Shown piece by piece: positions 18,569-27,802 of a stretch of 64,000 nucleotides of DNA. Numbering within the stretch: position 1 is the stretch's first letter; the number at the start of each line of letters is the position of its first letter. The translations under genes and the position numbers were made by a program. The stretch lies in contig NZ_QGMQ01000001.1 of the NCBI RefSeq assembly GCF_003259155.1, positions 496,001 through 560,000 on the forward strand. The letters run 5' to 3'. The DNA is from Marinimicrobium alkaliphilum. Lineage in GTDB: Bacteria > Pseudomonadota > Gammaproteobacteria > Pseudomonadales > Cellvibrionaceae. The notes under the pieces are model-generated. The model ran no database searches, was not told the origin of the DNA, and worked only from the letters and a program-made list of their open reading frames with translations.

Positions 18569-20446
18569 ATGTTAAACCGTTATCCGCTCTGGAAGTACCT
18601 CCTCATCTTGCTGGTGGTGGTGTTTGGCTTTGTTTATGCCTCCGCCAACCTCTACGCGCCGGACCCTGCGGTCCAGATCTCTGGTCAGTCCAGCGGTATG
18701 GACATTGACGAGCGTGTGCTGCGTCGGGTCGAGCGCGCCCTGGAGCAAGCGGGTATCGACTACTTTGGTGCCGAAGCGGACGGCTCACGGGCGCAGATCC
18801 GACTCAATACCGCCGACTCCCAAATGCGCGCCCAGCGCTATATCCAGGAGGAGCTGGGTGATGACTTTATCGTGGCCCTGAACCTGGCCGCGACCACACC
18901 GCGCTGGCTTGAACGCCTGGGGGCTTCACCCATGCGCCTGGGGCTGGATCTGGCGGGCGGGGTACACTTTTTGATGGAGGTGGACACCGCGGCCGCGATT
19001 CATCGGCGCCAGGAGATCAACTCCGATGCCATGCGCGCCCGCCTGCGCGATGAGCGCATTCGCTATTCCTCGGTCAGTGTCGGCGACGACAACGTGGTTA
19101 TTGGTCGTTTTCGCAACGCCGACCTGCGCGATCAGGCCCTGCGCGAGCTGCGCCGGGAATACCAGAATCTGGAGTTCTCGACCGAAGATCCGCAGTCAGA
19201 GGGTGCCAGCTACCGTCTTAACGCCGTGCTCAGTGATACTGCCGTGCGCGAAATTGAAGATTACGCGCTGAGCCAAAACCTCGTGACCCTGCGCAATCGT
19301 GTGAACGAGCTGGGGGTGTCCGAGCCGGTGGTCCAGCGCCAAGGGCGCAGTCGCATCATTGTGCAGCTGCCGGGCGTACAGGATACCGCCGAAGCCAAAC
19401 GCATTATCGGCAAAACCGCCAACCTGGAATTCCGCCTGGAGGCCTTGCCGGATTCGCTGGTGTCCATGAGGGACGAATTTGAGTTCCGCAGCGAGAGCGA
19501 TGCCGGGCGCACCGCCGAGCTTGAGCGTCAGGTGATCCTGACCGGCGACCACGTCGCCAACGCTTCCAGCGGCTTTGATCACGAAACCAGCCAGCCCCAG
19601 GTGAATATCACCCTCGACAGCGCCGGTGGCGCCATGATGCACCGAGCCACGCGTGGCAATATCGGTCGGCGTATGGGGGTGTTGTTTATTGAGTATCGCA
19701 CTACCTTTGAAACCCGTGAAAACGAGTTTGGCGAAGAGGTTCAGGTGCCGGTGCAAGAGGCCGACCGCCGAATCATCAGCCTCGCCACCGTGCAGGCTGC
19801 GCTCGGGGTGCAGTTCCGCATCACCGGCCTGGACTCCCCGGCGGAAGCTTCCGAGTTGGCGCTGCTGCTACGCGCCGGTGCCTTGGCGGCACCCATGTAC
19901 TTTGTTGAAGAGCGTACCATTGGCCCGTCCCTGGGGGCCGAGAACATCCAGATGGGTGTCACCTCCGTGAAGTGGGGCCTGGCGCTGGTGCTGCTGTTTA
20001 TGCTGCTGTATTACCGAGCTTTTGGCGTCATCGCCAACATTGCCCTCACGGTTAACCTGGTGCTGCTTATTGCGGTCATGTCGCTGCTCGGTGCCACTCT
20101 GACCCTGCCGGGCATCGCCGGCATCGTGCTTACCGTGGGTATGGCGGTAGATGCTAACGTGCTGATTTTCTCGCGTATACGCGAGGAGCTGAAGGCGGGC
20201 TCGCCGCCTCAGTCAGCCATCGCGGCCGGTTATGACCGAGCCTTCGTGACCATTATGGATGCCAACATCACCACCTTGATTGTGGCGATCATCCTCTACG
20301 CCATTGGCACCGGGCCGGTACAAGGCTTCGCTGTCACCCTGTCGATCGGTATCCTGACCTCCATGTTTACCGCGCTCCTCGTGACGCGCTCTATGGTGAA
20401 CCTGGCTTACGGTGGTCGTCGCAACCTGCAGAAGATTTGGATTTAA
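18569..20446 (+). CDS. secD: Protein translocase subunit SecD
   Basis: Start at ATG 18569 (MLNRYPLWKYLLILL) is preferred over the upstream TTG at 18542 because ACGGA precedes it. The 625-residue product has an N-terminal TM, a large periplasmic P1 domain, the motif LGLDLAGGVHFLMEV and a C-terminal block of five TM segments with GMAVDANVLIFSRIREEL. SecD works with SecF and the SecYEG channel, using proton flow to pull proteins into the periplasm. secF follows 13 bases later. yajC, the usual companion between tgt and secD, is absent here. Confidence 0.96.
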   Translation: MLNRYPLWKYLLILLVVVFGFVYASANLYAPDPAVQISGQSSGMDIDERVLRRVERALEQAGIDYFGAEADGSRAQIRLNTADSQMRAQRYIQEELGDDFIVALNLAATTPRWLERLGASPMRLGLDLAGGVHFLMEVDTAAAIHRRQEINSDAMRARLRDERIRYSSVSVGDDNVVIGRFRNADLRDQALRELRREYQNLEFSTEDPQSEGASYRLNAVLSDTAVREIEDYALSQNLVTLRNRVNELGVSEPVVQRQGRSRIIVQLPGVQDTAEAKRIIGKTANLEFRLEALPDSLVSMRDEFEFRSESDAGRTAELERQVILTGDHVANASSGFDHETSQPQVNITLDSAGGAMMHRATRGNIGRRMGVLFIEYRTTFETRENEFGEEVQVPVQEADRRIISLATVQAALGVQFRITGLDSPAEASELALLLRAGALAAPMYFVEERTIGPSLGAENIQMGVTSVKWGLALVLLFMLLYYRAFGVIANIALTVNLVLLIAVMSLLGATLTLPGIAGIVLTVGMAVDANVLIFSRIREELKAGSPPQSAIAAGYDRAFVTIMDANITTLIVAIILYAIGTGPVQGFAVTLSIGILTSMFTALLVTRSMVNLAYGGRRNLQKIWI

Positions 20447-20459
20447 GAGAGCAATCGCT

Positions 20460-21626
20460 ATGGCACAGGAAGAACTGAAAAGTATCAACTTCATGGGTTG
20501 GCGCAAAACCATTGGCGCCATCTCCATATTGCTGTTGCTCGTCTCCATCGTTTCTTTGGCGGTCAACGGCCTGCGTTTGGGGCTGGACTTTACCGGCGGC
20601 ACCCAGATCGAAGTGGGTTTTGCCGAGCCGGCCAATCTCGGTGAGATTCGCACCCTGCTGGTCGAGCAGGGCCTGGAGAATCCCACGGCCGTCTACTTTG
20701 GCTCCGAAACCGAAGTACTGATACGCACCCAGGGTGCCATGCAGGACGGCGCCTTGGTGCTGATTGGCAACCGCCTGGAAGCGCTTGAACCTGGCGCACA
20801 GATTGTGCGGGTCGAGCGCCCCGCGGCAGGACAGGCTGGGTTGTCACAAGTCATCGTTCTCGACGGTGTCAGCGCGGCTCAGGTGCGCGATACGGATATT
20901 TTTGATCGCACTTATTTCGGCAACGTAGAGTTCGCCCAGGTTGAGGACGGTCTTGCCGTTACCCTGGAAAATTCCCTCGACGTGGCGTACACCAACCGTC
21001 TGCTGACGGCACTGAGCGAGCACGCCAATACCGATGTTGAACTGCGTCGCAGTGAATTCGTGGGGCCGCAAATCGGGGAAGAGCTGCGTGATGAGGGTGG
21101 CCTGGGCATGTTGGTGGCGTTGTTTTTGGTGATGCTCTATATCGCCTTCCGCTTCCAGTACAAGTTTGCTTTGGGTGCGGTGGCCGCATTGATTCACGAT
21201 GTGATTCTGGTGCTCGGTTTCTTTTCCCTGTTTCAACTCGATTTTGATCTCACGGTGCTGGCGGCCGTGCTTGCAGTTATCGGTTACTCCCTGAATGACA
21301 CCATCGTGGTCTTCGACCGCATTCGGGAGAATTTCCGGCTCGTGCGCAGGGGAAGCCCCAAGGAAGTGGTCAACTTCTCCCTGACGCAAACTCTCGAGCG
21401 CACCTTGATTACGTCTTTGACAACCTTGTTGGTGTTGGTGATGTTGTTCCTGTTCGGCGGTGAGCTGATCAACAATTTCGCCACAGCGTTGATTGTGGGT
21501 GTTCTGGTCGGTACCTATTCGTCGATCTACGTATCGGCCAATACCTTGCTGGCACTGCACATCGATCGCGAAGACCTGATCCCGCCACCCAAAGAGGGCG
21601 AAGAGCAGGAAGAGCTGGTGCCCTAA
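20460..21626 (+). CDS. secF: Protein translocase subunit SecF
   Basis: ATG at 20460 (MAQEELKSINFMGWRK) is the natural start; the frame extends upstream only inside secD. The product is 388 residues, with TM1, the motif LRLGLDFTGGTQIEV, a periplasmic region, then five TM segments with GYSLNDTIVVFDRIREN. It is about 65 residues longer than E. coli SecF. The extra length falls in the periplasmic part (about residues 90-150, after IRTQGAMQDGALVLIG) and in an acidic C-terminal tail. It partners SecD. Confidence 0.95.
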   Translation: MAQEELKSINFMGWRKTIGAISILLLLVSIVSLAVNGLRLGLDFTGGTQIEVGFAEPANLGEIRTLLVEQGLENPTAVYFGSETEVLIRTQGAMQDGALVLIGNRLEALEPGAQIVRVERPAAGQAGLSQVIVLDGVSAAQVRDTDIFDRTYFGNVEFAQVEDGLAVTLENSLDVAYTNRLLTALSEHANTDVELRRSEFVGPQIGEELRDEGGLGMLVALFLVMLYIAFRFQYKFALGAVAALIHDVILVLGFFSLFQLDFDLTVLAAVLAVIGYSLNDTIVVFDRIRENFRLVRRGSPKEVVNFSLTQTLERTLITSLTTLLVLVMLFLFGGELINNFATALIVGVLVGTYSSIYVSANTLLALHIDREDLIPPPKEGEEQEELVP

Positions 21627-21647
21627 GACTCGTCAGGAACCGCGATT

Positions 21648-23648
21648 ATGGCCAACCGCATCTACGTTAGTGACGCAGAATTACAGCAAATGGATGTGGC
21701 CGAGCTCAGGGAATTGGCCGGGCGCTACCGGCGTATGTTCAACGGTAGTGGCTATGGCTTCTGGGAGTGGGACCTGGTCAATCAGACGCTGGACTGGTCT
21801 GGGGGCTTTTGGGAGTATCTGGGCTACGGGGAAGACGACTACAAACGGGTAAGTGATCCGGCCTTGCTGCCGAATTTTATTCACCCGGCCGACCGCGAAG
21901 CCATGCAAGAAGCGGTGCGCGAACATTTGCGCACCGGTATTCCACTCGATATTACCTACCGTGTTCTCGCCAAAGATGGCAGCTATATCTGGACCCAGGC
22001 CCGGGCCGACTCGATTCGCGATGCCGAAGGGCGGGCGATGTTCATTTCCGGGGTCAATTTCGATATCACTGAACTGAAAAACGTCGAAGCCGCGCTGCGC
22101 GAAAGTGAAGCGCGCCAGGCACGGATTATCCGCGCATCCAATGATGGTATCTGGGAGTGGTATTCTGGGCGCGAGGGCTTTCATTTTTCCAGTCGCTGCT
22201 GGGAGCACATCGGGTATAGCCAGGGCGATGACGCTGTTAACGAGGGTCAGGACCGGTTGCAGGTCTGGCGCTCGCACATCCACCCGGAAGATGTCTCCAA
22301 ATTTGATCAGGCGCTCAGTGATCATATGCACGGTGGAGACATGTTTGACATCGAGTACCGAATTTACAGCAAGCAGGGCGAGCTGCGCTGGATTCGAGCT
22401 CGCGGTCGAGCCAGCTTTGACGACGAGGGGAAGCCTTCGCGGATGTCCGGCACCAATATGGATATCACCGACATCAAGCGTGCTGAAGAGCGGGTAGTGC
22501 AGGCCAAAGAAGCCGCCGAACGGGCCAACCAGGCCAAGTCCGAATTCCTTTCCAGCATGAGCCATGAGTTGCGCACGCCGCTCAACGCCATTCTCGGCTA
22601 TGCCCAGTTGTTTGAGTACGATACCAATATCAACGAACAGCAGCTCGACAACCTGCACGAAATTCGCAAGGCTGGCCAACATCTGTTGCAGCTGATTAAC
22701 GATGTGCTCGACCTGGCGAAAATCGAATCGGGCAAGATGACAGTCTCGCTTGAGCCGGTGCTGGTATCGCGAGTCATATCGGATTGTCTGACGCTGGTGC
22801 AGCCCCAGGCCGACGAAAAAAGTATCCGCATTACTACGGTGCTCAACCAACTGGAGAGCATTTACGTGGTGGCGGATCATATTCGCCTGAAGCAGGCGCT
22901 GATCAACCTGATGAACAACGCCGTCAAGTACAACCGGGTAGGTGGCGACGTTGAGGTTAAACTGAGCGCGCAGCCGGGGAATCAGTTGCGGATCTCAGTG
23001 CGCGATACCGGTAAAGGCATTGCGGCAGCGCGGCGCGGCGAAGTGTTCGAGCCTTTCAATCGTCTGAATGCCGAGTACAGCAAGGTCGAGGGCTCGGGTG
23101 TAGGTCTGGTCATCACCAAGCAATTGGTGGAGATGATGAATGGCCGACTGGACTTCACCAGTGTCGAGAGTATGGGCAGCGAGTTCTGGATTGATCTCCC
23201 TCTGGCGAGTGAGCAGTATCAGGATCTGGTCAGTGAGAAGACCCGAGTGTCTAACTCGCCGGTAGCGCTCGCCGTCAGTAGCACCAAACGCCTGCTGTAT
23301 ATTGAAGACAATCTTTCCAATATCCGTCTGCTGGAGCAGGTGTTCGACCGCTACCCGCAGTTGGAATTGCAGGTGGCGGAAGAGGCCTTTCTTGGGATTT
23401 TCAAAGCCCGCAGTGAGCTGCCCGACGCGATCATTCTCGATATCAACCTGCCGGGCATGGACGGCTATGAAGCCTTGTCGGTGCTCAAGCGCGACTCGGC
23501 AACCCAGAATATTCCGGTGATTGGCCTGTCGGCCAACGCGATGCCTTACGATATCGAACGGGGCAAAAAGGCAGGCTTTTATAACTATCTGACCAAGCCG
23601 GTGGAGATCAATGAGTTGATCTCCACCCTCAACGAAGTATTGGGCTAA
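21648..23648 (+). CDS. Hybrid PAS-PAS histidine kinase with C-terminal receiver
   Basis: This 666-residue soluble protein has no membrane segment or signal. Order: PAS/PAC 1 (about 30-145, [15 protein letters not shown]), PAS/PAC 2 (about 160-280, [14 protein letters not shown]), a short coiled linker, H-box [21 protein letters not shown]-box [11 protein letters not shown]1 DTGKGI, G2 [12 protein letters not shown], then a receiver (about 545-665) with IEDN, phospho-acceptor in [11 protein letters not shown] and TKPVE. It presumably senses a cytoplasmic signal such as redox or a small ligand. No separate output regulator lies nearby. Only 21 bases separate it from secF, but a functional link is unlikely. 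Confidence 0.93.
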   Translation: MANRIYVSDAELQQMDVAELRELAGRYRRMFNGSGYGFWEWDLVNQTLDWSGGFWEYLGYGEDDYKRVSDPALLPNFIHPADREAMQEAVREHLRTGIPLDITYRVLAKDGSYIWTQARADSIRDAEGRAMFISGVNFDITELKNVEAALRESEARQARIIRASNDGIWEWYSGREGFHFSSRCWEHIGYSQGDDAVNEGQDRLQVWRSHIHPEDVSKFDQALSDHMHGGDMFDIEYRIYSKQGELRWIRARGRASFDDEGKPSRMSGTNMDITDIKRAEERVVQAKEAAERANQAKSEFLSSMSHELRTPLNAILGYAQLFEYDTNINEQQLDNLHEIRKAGQHLLQLINDVLDLAKIESGKMTVSLEPVLVSRVISDCLTLVQPQADEKSIRITTVLNQLESIYVVADHIRLKQALINLMNNAVKYNRVGGDVEVKLSAQPGNQLRISVRDTGKGIAAARRGEVFEPFNRLNAEYSKVEGSGVGLVITKQLVEMMNGRLDFTSVESMGSEFWIDLPLASEQYQDLVSEKTRVSNSPVALAVSSTKRLLYIEDNLSNIRLLEQVFDRYPQLELQVAEEAFLGIFKARSELPDAIILDINLPGMDGYEALSVLKRDSATQNIPVIGLSANAMPYDIERGKKAGFYNYLTKPVEINELISTLNEVLG

Positions 23649-23688
23649 CTGCCAAATTGCGGAGTCGTTGGCGTCCGGTTACTGCAAG

Positions 23689-23795
23689 TCGAGGGCGCGT
23701 ATACCTTTCCGAGACCGTCTGCCGCCCGGACGGCGGCAGTCGAGCCCCCATGGATGGGTTTACGGCGTGTCTCGGAAAGGTATACGCGCCCTCGA
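23689..23795. repeat. Double-GGA hairpin element H1
   Basis: A perfect 27-bp outer inverted repeat (23689-23715 and 23769-23795) encloses a 53-base core. Read on the plus strand, the core folds as CTGCCGCC/GGCGGCAG (23719-23726/23732-23739) with loop CGGAC, then CCCA/TGGG (23747-23750/23755-23758) with loop TGGA, followed by GTTTACGGCGT. It sits between the convergent kinase and suhB genes and may act as a bidirectional terminator. Confidence 0.85.
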
Positions 23796-23823
23796 CGCTT
23801 GAGTTCGAAGTCTGAAGCCCAGT

Positions 23824-24627
23824 CTATTTAATGTGGCCCATATGCTTCTGCACCACCTGCAGGGTGGGCTTGAACACCTTGGGTCCACCGCATACCACGT
23901 GGCCGGTTTCCAGATAGTTGGAGCCGCCATTAAAGTCGCTGACGAGTCCGCCGGCTTCTTTTACCAGCAGCAGTCCACCGGCGATATCCCACTCATTCAG
24001 GTTCATTTCCCAGAAGGCGTCAAAGCGGCCAGCGGCAACGTAGGCCAGGTCCAGCGCTGCTGAGCCGGCGCGACGGATACCGGCGGTCTGTCCGGCGATT
24101 TCTTTTACGCAGGCCAGGTAGGCGTCAATGTTGTCGAGCGCGTAGCCGTTGAAGGGAATGCCGGTGCCGATCAGGGCACCCTCGAAGCCGCGCCGGGAAG
24201 ACACCCGGATCCGGCGGCCGTTCAGGGTCGCACCGCGGCCGCGGGTTGCGGTAAATTCTTCGCGCTTGACCGGGTCGATCACCACCGCGTGTTCCAATTG
24301 GCCGCGGTATTTGCAGGCAATGGAGACCGAGAAGTGGGGCATGCCGTGGATAAAGTTGGTGGTGCCGTCGAGCGGGTCAATAATCCATTCGTAGTCCGGG
24401 TTCTGGCCGGGCTGGCTGCCGCCTTCTTCACCCCGGATGCTGTGATCCGGATAGGCTTTACGCAGGTGGTAGATGATTTCTTTTTCGGCCGCTTTGTCGA
24501 CTTCGGTTACGAAGTCGTTGGGGCTTTTGGTCTCGATTGTGAGGAGATCCACACGCTCGAAGGCGCGTTCGATCAGTTCAGCTGCCTTGCGGCCAGCGCG
24601 CAGGGCAATGTTTACCATGGGTTCCAT
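23824..24627 (-). CDS. suhB: Inositol-1-monophosphatase family protein SuhB
   Basis: This 267-residue enzyme dephosphorylates inositol phosphates. In E. coli, SuhB also joins the rRNA transcription antitermination complex. Metal-binding signatures are EEG (Glu67), IDPLDGTTNFIHG (Asp84, Asp87) and EWDIAGG. It diverges from trmJ with a 172-base gap, the arrangement usual in gammaproteobacteria, where trmJ is followed by iscR. No obvious defect. Confidence 0.96.
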   Translation of the reverse strand: MEPMVNIALRAGRKAAELIERAFERVDLLTIETKSPNDFVTEVDKAAEKEIIYHLRKAYPDHSIRGEEGGSQPGQNPDYEWIIDPLDGTTNFIHGMPHFSVSIACKYRGQLEHAVVIDPVKREEFTATRGRGATLNGRRIRVSSRRGFEGALIGTGIPFNGYALDNIDAYLACVKEIAGQTAGIRRAGSAALDLAYVAAGRFDAFWEMNLNEWDIAGGLLLVKEAGGLVSDFNGGSNYLETGHVVCGGPKVFKPTLQVVQKHMGHIK

Positions 24628-24799
24628 CAGGGCACCAATATCAGGGAATTCAGTTAAGGAGCGAAAAACGGGAGCGCAGTATACCGCCTATGGCGCTCAG
24701 GCTCTAGTGCCGTGGGCGTTCGGGGCGTTAGCAGATGCCCGCCGGTGGTGGTAAACTGCGCGCCCTCAAATCCCGAGCCGAGCCAGCGGAGACTCCCTC

Positions 24800-25597
24800 A
24801 TGAGCGTGCAACAATTTCAACAGATCCGGATTGTATTGGTGGGTACCTCCCACCCGGGCAACATCGGCGGTGCCGCCCGGGCCATGAAGAACATGGGCCT
24901 GTCCCGACTCTATCTGGTTGCACCCAAGGAGTATCCCTCGGAGAAGGCTCTGTGGCGGGCTGCCGGTGCACTCGATGTACTGGATAACGCGGTGGTGGTG
25001 GACTCTGTCGATGAAGCCATTGAGGGCTGCGGCCTGGTGGTGGGCACCAGCGCCCGGGAGCGACGCATTCCCTGGCCGCTGCTGGATCCCCGGGAGTGCG
25101 GCGAACGCGCCTGGAGTGAGTCGGCCGAGCATGAGGTGGCCATTCTGTTTGGGCGCGAGGATCGCGGCCTGACCAACGAGGAGCTGCACAAGTGCAATTA
25201 CCATGTGCATATTCCGGCCAATCCCGAGTACACCTCCCTCAACCTGGCCACGGCGGTACAGGTGCTGTGTTACGAGCTGCGTATGGCGTATTTGCAGGCG
25301 GAGCGCTCGGAAGGTGGCAAGCTGATCGATTTCAACGAGTGGGATTTACCGCCGGCGAAGGCGGAGGCGCTGGAGCGCTATTACGACCATTTACAGGAAA
25401 CGCTGATGGAGCTGGGCTTCCTGTCGCCCGACAACCCCCGTCAGACGATGACCCGCCTGCGGCGCCTGTATAACCGGGTACGGCTGGACGAGATGGAGCT
25501 GAGCATCCTCCGGGGGATGTTGACCGCGACCCAGAACTATATTTTCCACACCAACAAAAAGTTGGCCAATTCCGACACCGACCCCAAGCCCGAGTAG
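24800..25597 (+). CDS. trmJ: tRNA (cytidine/uridine-2'-O-)-methyltransferase
   Basis: This 265-residue SPOUT enzyme methylates the ribose of tRNA position 32. Motifs: IVLVGTSHPGNIGGAARAMKNMGL (start of the trefoil knot), GTSARER, VAILFGREDRGLTNEEL and YTSLNLATAVQVLCYELR. The C-terminal helical extension is typical of TrmJ. The stop codon TAG lies within the GTAG head of a REP unit (25594). It precedes iscR, as in E. coli, but 424 bases of repeats and control sequence separate them. Confidence 0.95.
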   Translation: MSVQQFQQIRIVLVGTSHPGNIGGAARAMKNMGLSRLYLVAPKEYPSEKALWRAAGALDVLDNAVVVDSVDEAIEGCGLVVGTSARERRIPWPLLDPRECGERAWSESAEHEVAILFGREDRGLTNEELHKCNYHVHIPANPEYTSLNLATAVQVLCYELRMAYLQAERSEGGKLIDFNEWDLPPAKAEALERYYDHLQETLMELGFLSPDNPRQTMTRLRRLYNRVRLDEMELSILRGMLTATQNYIFHTNKKLANSDTDPKPE

Positions 25598-25627
25598 GTC
25601 GGATTAGCGCAAAGCGTGTAATCCGAC
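25594..25627. repeat. REP unit overlapping the trmJ stop
   Basis: GTAGGTCGGATTAGCGC / GTGTAATCCGAC. The GTAG head supplies the trmJ stop codon TAG (25595-25597). Confidence 0.85.
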
Positions 25628-25662
25628 ATTGAGGCTCCGCTTAGGGTCTGGGAGCGTCGACG

Positions 25663-25764
25663 TCGGGCTGGAACACCCTCTTGGGACACGCTGCAAGTAC
25701 ATCCCTGTAAGCTCGACTCCAGCATCCCTGCTGGAGACGGTCCCAAGAGTGTGCTCCAGCCCGA
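25663..25764. repeat. Double-GGA hairpin element H5 (core on minus strand)
   Basis: Outer arms 25663-25687 and 25740-25764 pair over 25 positions with two mismatches. On the minus strand the core has CTCCAGCA/TGCTGGAG with loop GGGA, then TACA/TGTA with loop GGGA inside TTACAGGGATGT (25710-25699). The upstream trmJ is on the plus strand, so the GGA loops would be antisense in a trmJ read-through transcript. Confidence 0.8.
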
Positions 25765-25842
25765 AGCCGACTAGCCGCAGGGTGTGGCGCTCCGCCAGGG
25801 ATTTGGTGTGGTCGCGGGTCGCCAATCCGCACCCATGTCCGA

Positions 25843-25872
25843 GTAGGTCGGATTAGCGTAGCGTAATCCGAC
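25843..25872. repeat. REP unit upstream of iscR
   Basis: GTAGGTCGGATTAGC / GTAATCCGAC palindrome followed by the family border CTGAGGCACCC. Confidence 0.85.
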
Positions 25873-25944
25873 ACCTGAGGCACCCAAAGCTGCTGAGTGC
25901 GGTGCCCTAGATCCGTCACGGCGGGCGCCAAATTCAAGCGCCGC

Positions 25945-25984
25945 TTGAACAATAGGCGAATAGTTGAGTAAAATAGTCAGGTAT
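25945..25984 (+). promoter_or_regulatory. iscR promoter with type-1 IscR operator
   Basis: TTGAAC (25945-25950) and TAAAAT (25969-25974) with an 18-base spacer form a promoter. Bases 25960-25984 match the E. coli type-1 IscR site ATASYYGACTRWWWYAGTCRRSTAT at all but one position (G for C at position 9). The operator covers the -10 box. This predicts repression of the whole iscR-suf operon by [2Fe-2S]-IscR. Confidence 0.88.
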
Positions 25985-26021
25985 ACACAGCAACCCACGG
26001 CGCAAACCACAGGTTTACCCC

Positions 26022-26495
26022 ATGCGACTGACCACCAAAGGCCGCTACGCAGTGACCGCAATGCTTGATCTGGCTCTGCACCAGGTGCAGGGACCCGTCA
26101 GTCTGGCGGATGTATCCGTGCGTCAGGGCATTTCCCTGTCCTACCTGGAGCAGCTGTTCTCGCGCCTGCGGCGCAGTCAGTTGGTCAACAGCGTGCGCGG
26201 CCCCGGCGGCGGCTATTCCCTCGCGGTGCCGGTGGATCAGATCTCCGTGGCGCAAGTCGTGGACGCGGTGAGTGAATCATTGGACGCGACCCGGTGCGAG
26301 GGCAAGGGCAATTGCCAGGATGGTGAGGTATGTCTTACCCATCATCTGTGGCAGGACCTGAGTCAACAGATCCACACGTTTCTCGACGATATCTCGTTGG
26401 CTGACCTGGTCGCCCGGCGCGATATTCAGGCAGTGCGCGAGCGTCAGGACCGTCATGCCGACGGTGATCGCATCGCTTGCAGCCAAGTTTCCTGA
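26022..26495 (+). CDS. iscR: Fe-S cluster assembly transcriptional regulator IscR
   Basis: This 157-residue Rrf2-family winged-helix protein has an N-terminus [19 protein letters not shown] and DNA-binding helices to about residue 65. The [2Fe-2S] ligands Cys92, Cys98, Cys104 and His107 lie at exactly the E. coli spacing (RCEGKGNC...C..H). It senses cluster supply and represses its own operon through the operator at 25960-25984. The cysteine desulfurase starts 14 bases after its stop. Confidence 0.97.
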   Translation: MRLTTKGRYAVTAMLDLALHQVQGPVSLADVSVRQGISLSYLEQLFSRLRRSQLVNSVRGPGGGYSLAVPVDQISVAQVVDAVSESLDATRCEGKGNCQDGEVCLTHHLWQDLSQQIHTFLDDISLADLVARRDIQAVRERQDRHADGDRIACSQVS

Positions 26496-26509
26496 GGTTT
26501 GTACGGCCC

Positions 26510-27691
26510 ATGACTGAACGTCAGCCATCCGCGCTGCAGACCCCTGTTTACCTGGACTACGCCGCTACCACGCCAGTTGACCCGGCGGTGGCGGAGGCCA
26601 TGGCAAAACACCTGACCCGCGGCGGCGTGTTCGCCAATCCGGCATCGCGCTCGCACCTTTACGGCTGGCAGGCCGAGGAGGCCGTTGAAACGGCCCGGGG
26701 CCAGGTGGCGACTTTATTGAACGCTGATCCGCGCGAGATCGTCTGGACCAGCGGCGCCACGGAGGCCGATAACCTGGCGCTCAAGGGCGCGGCCCAGGCC
26801 TGGCGGGAAGATAATCCTACCGGTGGGCATATCGTCACCTCGGCGATCGAACACAAAGCGGTGCTCGATCCGGTGCAGTGGCTGGAAGGGCAGGGCTTCA
26901 GCGTGACCCGCCTGGCGCCCGACGCCAGCGGCCAGATTCAGCCCGAGCAGGTGCGCGCGGCGCTGCGCCCGGATACCTGCCTGGTGAGCGTCATGCACAT
27001 CAACAACGAGCTGGGCACCGTGAGCGATGTGGCAGCCATGGGGGCGATTTGTCGGGCTCAAGGCGTCCCTTTTCATGTGGACGCGGCCCAGAGCGCCGGC
27101 AAGCTGGCGCTGGACGTGGCGGCGCAGCAGATTGATCTCTTGTCGCTTTCAGCGCACAAGATGTATGGACCCAAGGGCATTGGTGCGCTGTACGTGCGCC
27201 GCGATCCGTCGGTACGCATCGCGGCACAGATTCACGGTGGCGGCCACGAGCGCGGCATGCGCTCGGGGACCTTGCCCACCCACCAGTGTGTGGGGATGGG
27301 TGTCGCGGCGGCGCAGGCGAGCGCCCATCTGGAGACAGAGCCAGCGCGTATTACTGCCCTGCGCGATCGACTCTGGGGCGGCATCGCCGATCTGCCCGGG
27401 ATTAGGCTGAACGGACACGCCACTGAGCGAGCCTGTGGCCACTTGAATATGGCCTTCGGCGATTGTGATGGTGAGCTGTTGCTGCTGTCACTGCGCGAGC
27501 TGGCAGTGTCGAGCGGTTCGGCGTGCAATTCGGCGAGTCTGTCGCCCAGTTATGTGCTCAAAGCCATTGGCTTGAGCGATGCCCAGGCTCAGGCGTCTTT
27601 ACGCGTGAGTCTGGGTCGTTACACCACCGAGCAGGAAGTGGATTTTGCCGTAGAGCATATCCGTTCGGTGGTGAAGAAGTTGCTGCACTGA
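26510..27691 (+). CDS. iscS: Cysteine desulfurase, IscS/NifS family
   Basis: Start at ATG 26510 (MTERQPSALQTPVYLDYAATTP) gives 393 residues; the longer frame overlaps iscR. This PLP enzyme takes sulfur from cysteine. Visible are YLDYAATTPVD, the cofactor lysine in SLSAHKMYGPKGIGALY, HGGGHERGMRSGT and the persulfide Cys loop SSGSACNSASLSPSYVL. These mark group I (IscS) rather than SufS. No iscU, iscA, hscBA or fdx follows; sufB is next. The protein may supply sulfur to SufBCD, to tRNA thiolation, or both. The operon thus encodes two desulfurases. Confidence 0.93.
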   Translation: MTERQPSALQTPVYLDYAATTPVDPAVAEAMAKHLTRGGVFANPASRSHLYGWQAEEAVETARGQVATLLNADPREIVWTSGATEADNLALKGAAQAWREDNPTGGHIVTSAIEHKAVLDPVQWLEGQGFSVTRLAPDASGQIQPEQVRAALRPDTCLVSVMHINNELGTVSDVAAMGAICRAQGVPFHVDAAQSAGKLALDVAAQQIDLLSLSAHKMYGPKGIGALYVRRDPSVRIAAQIHGGGHERGMRSGTLPTHQCVGMGVAAAQASAHLETEPARITALRDRLWGGIADLPGIRLNGHATERACGHLNMAFGDCDGELLLLSLRELAVSSGSACNSASLSPSYVLKAIGLSDAQAQASLRVSLGRYTTEQEVDFAVEHIRSVVKKLLH

Positions 27692-27802
27692 TCAGTTGGC
27701 GCGGCAACGGAGTACAAAGAACACAACCGTAGATTTAGCGAAAGCGCGGTGGCAGACGCCCCGCGCCAGACATCGGACAGCGATCCGATTCGAGGTGAAG
27801 AG

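Noticed and set aside
23689-23795. Simple intrinsic terminator
   Set aside because: The stem is long enough, but no T-run follows on either strand, and the conserved core repeated at five other loci is not explained by termination.
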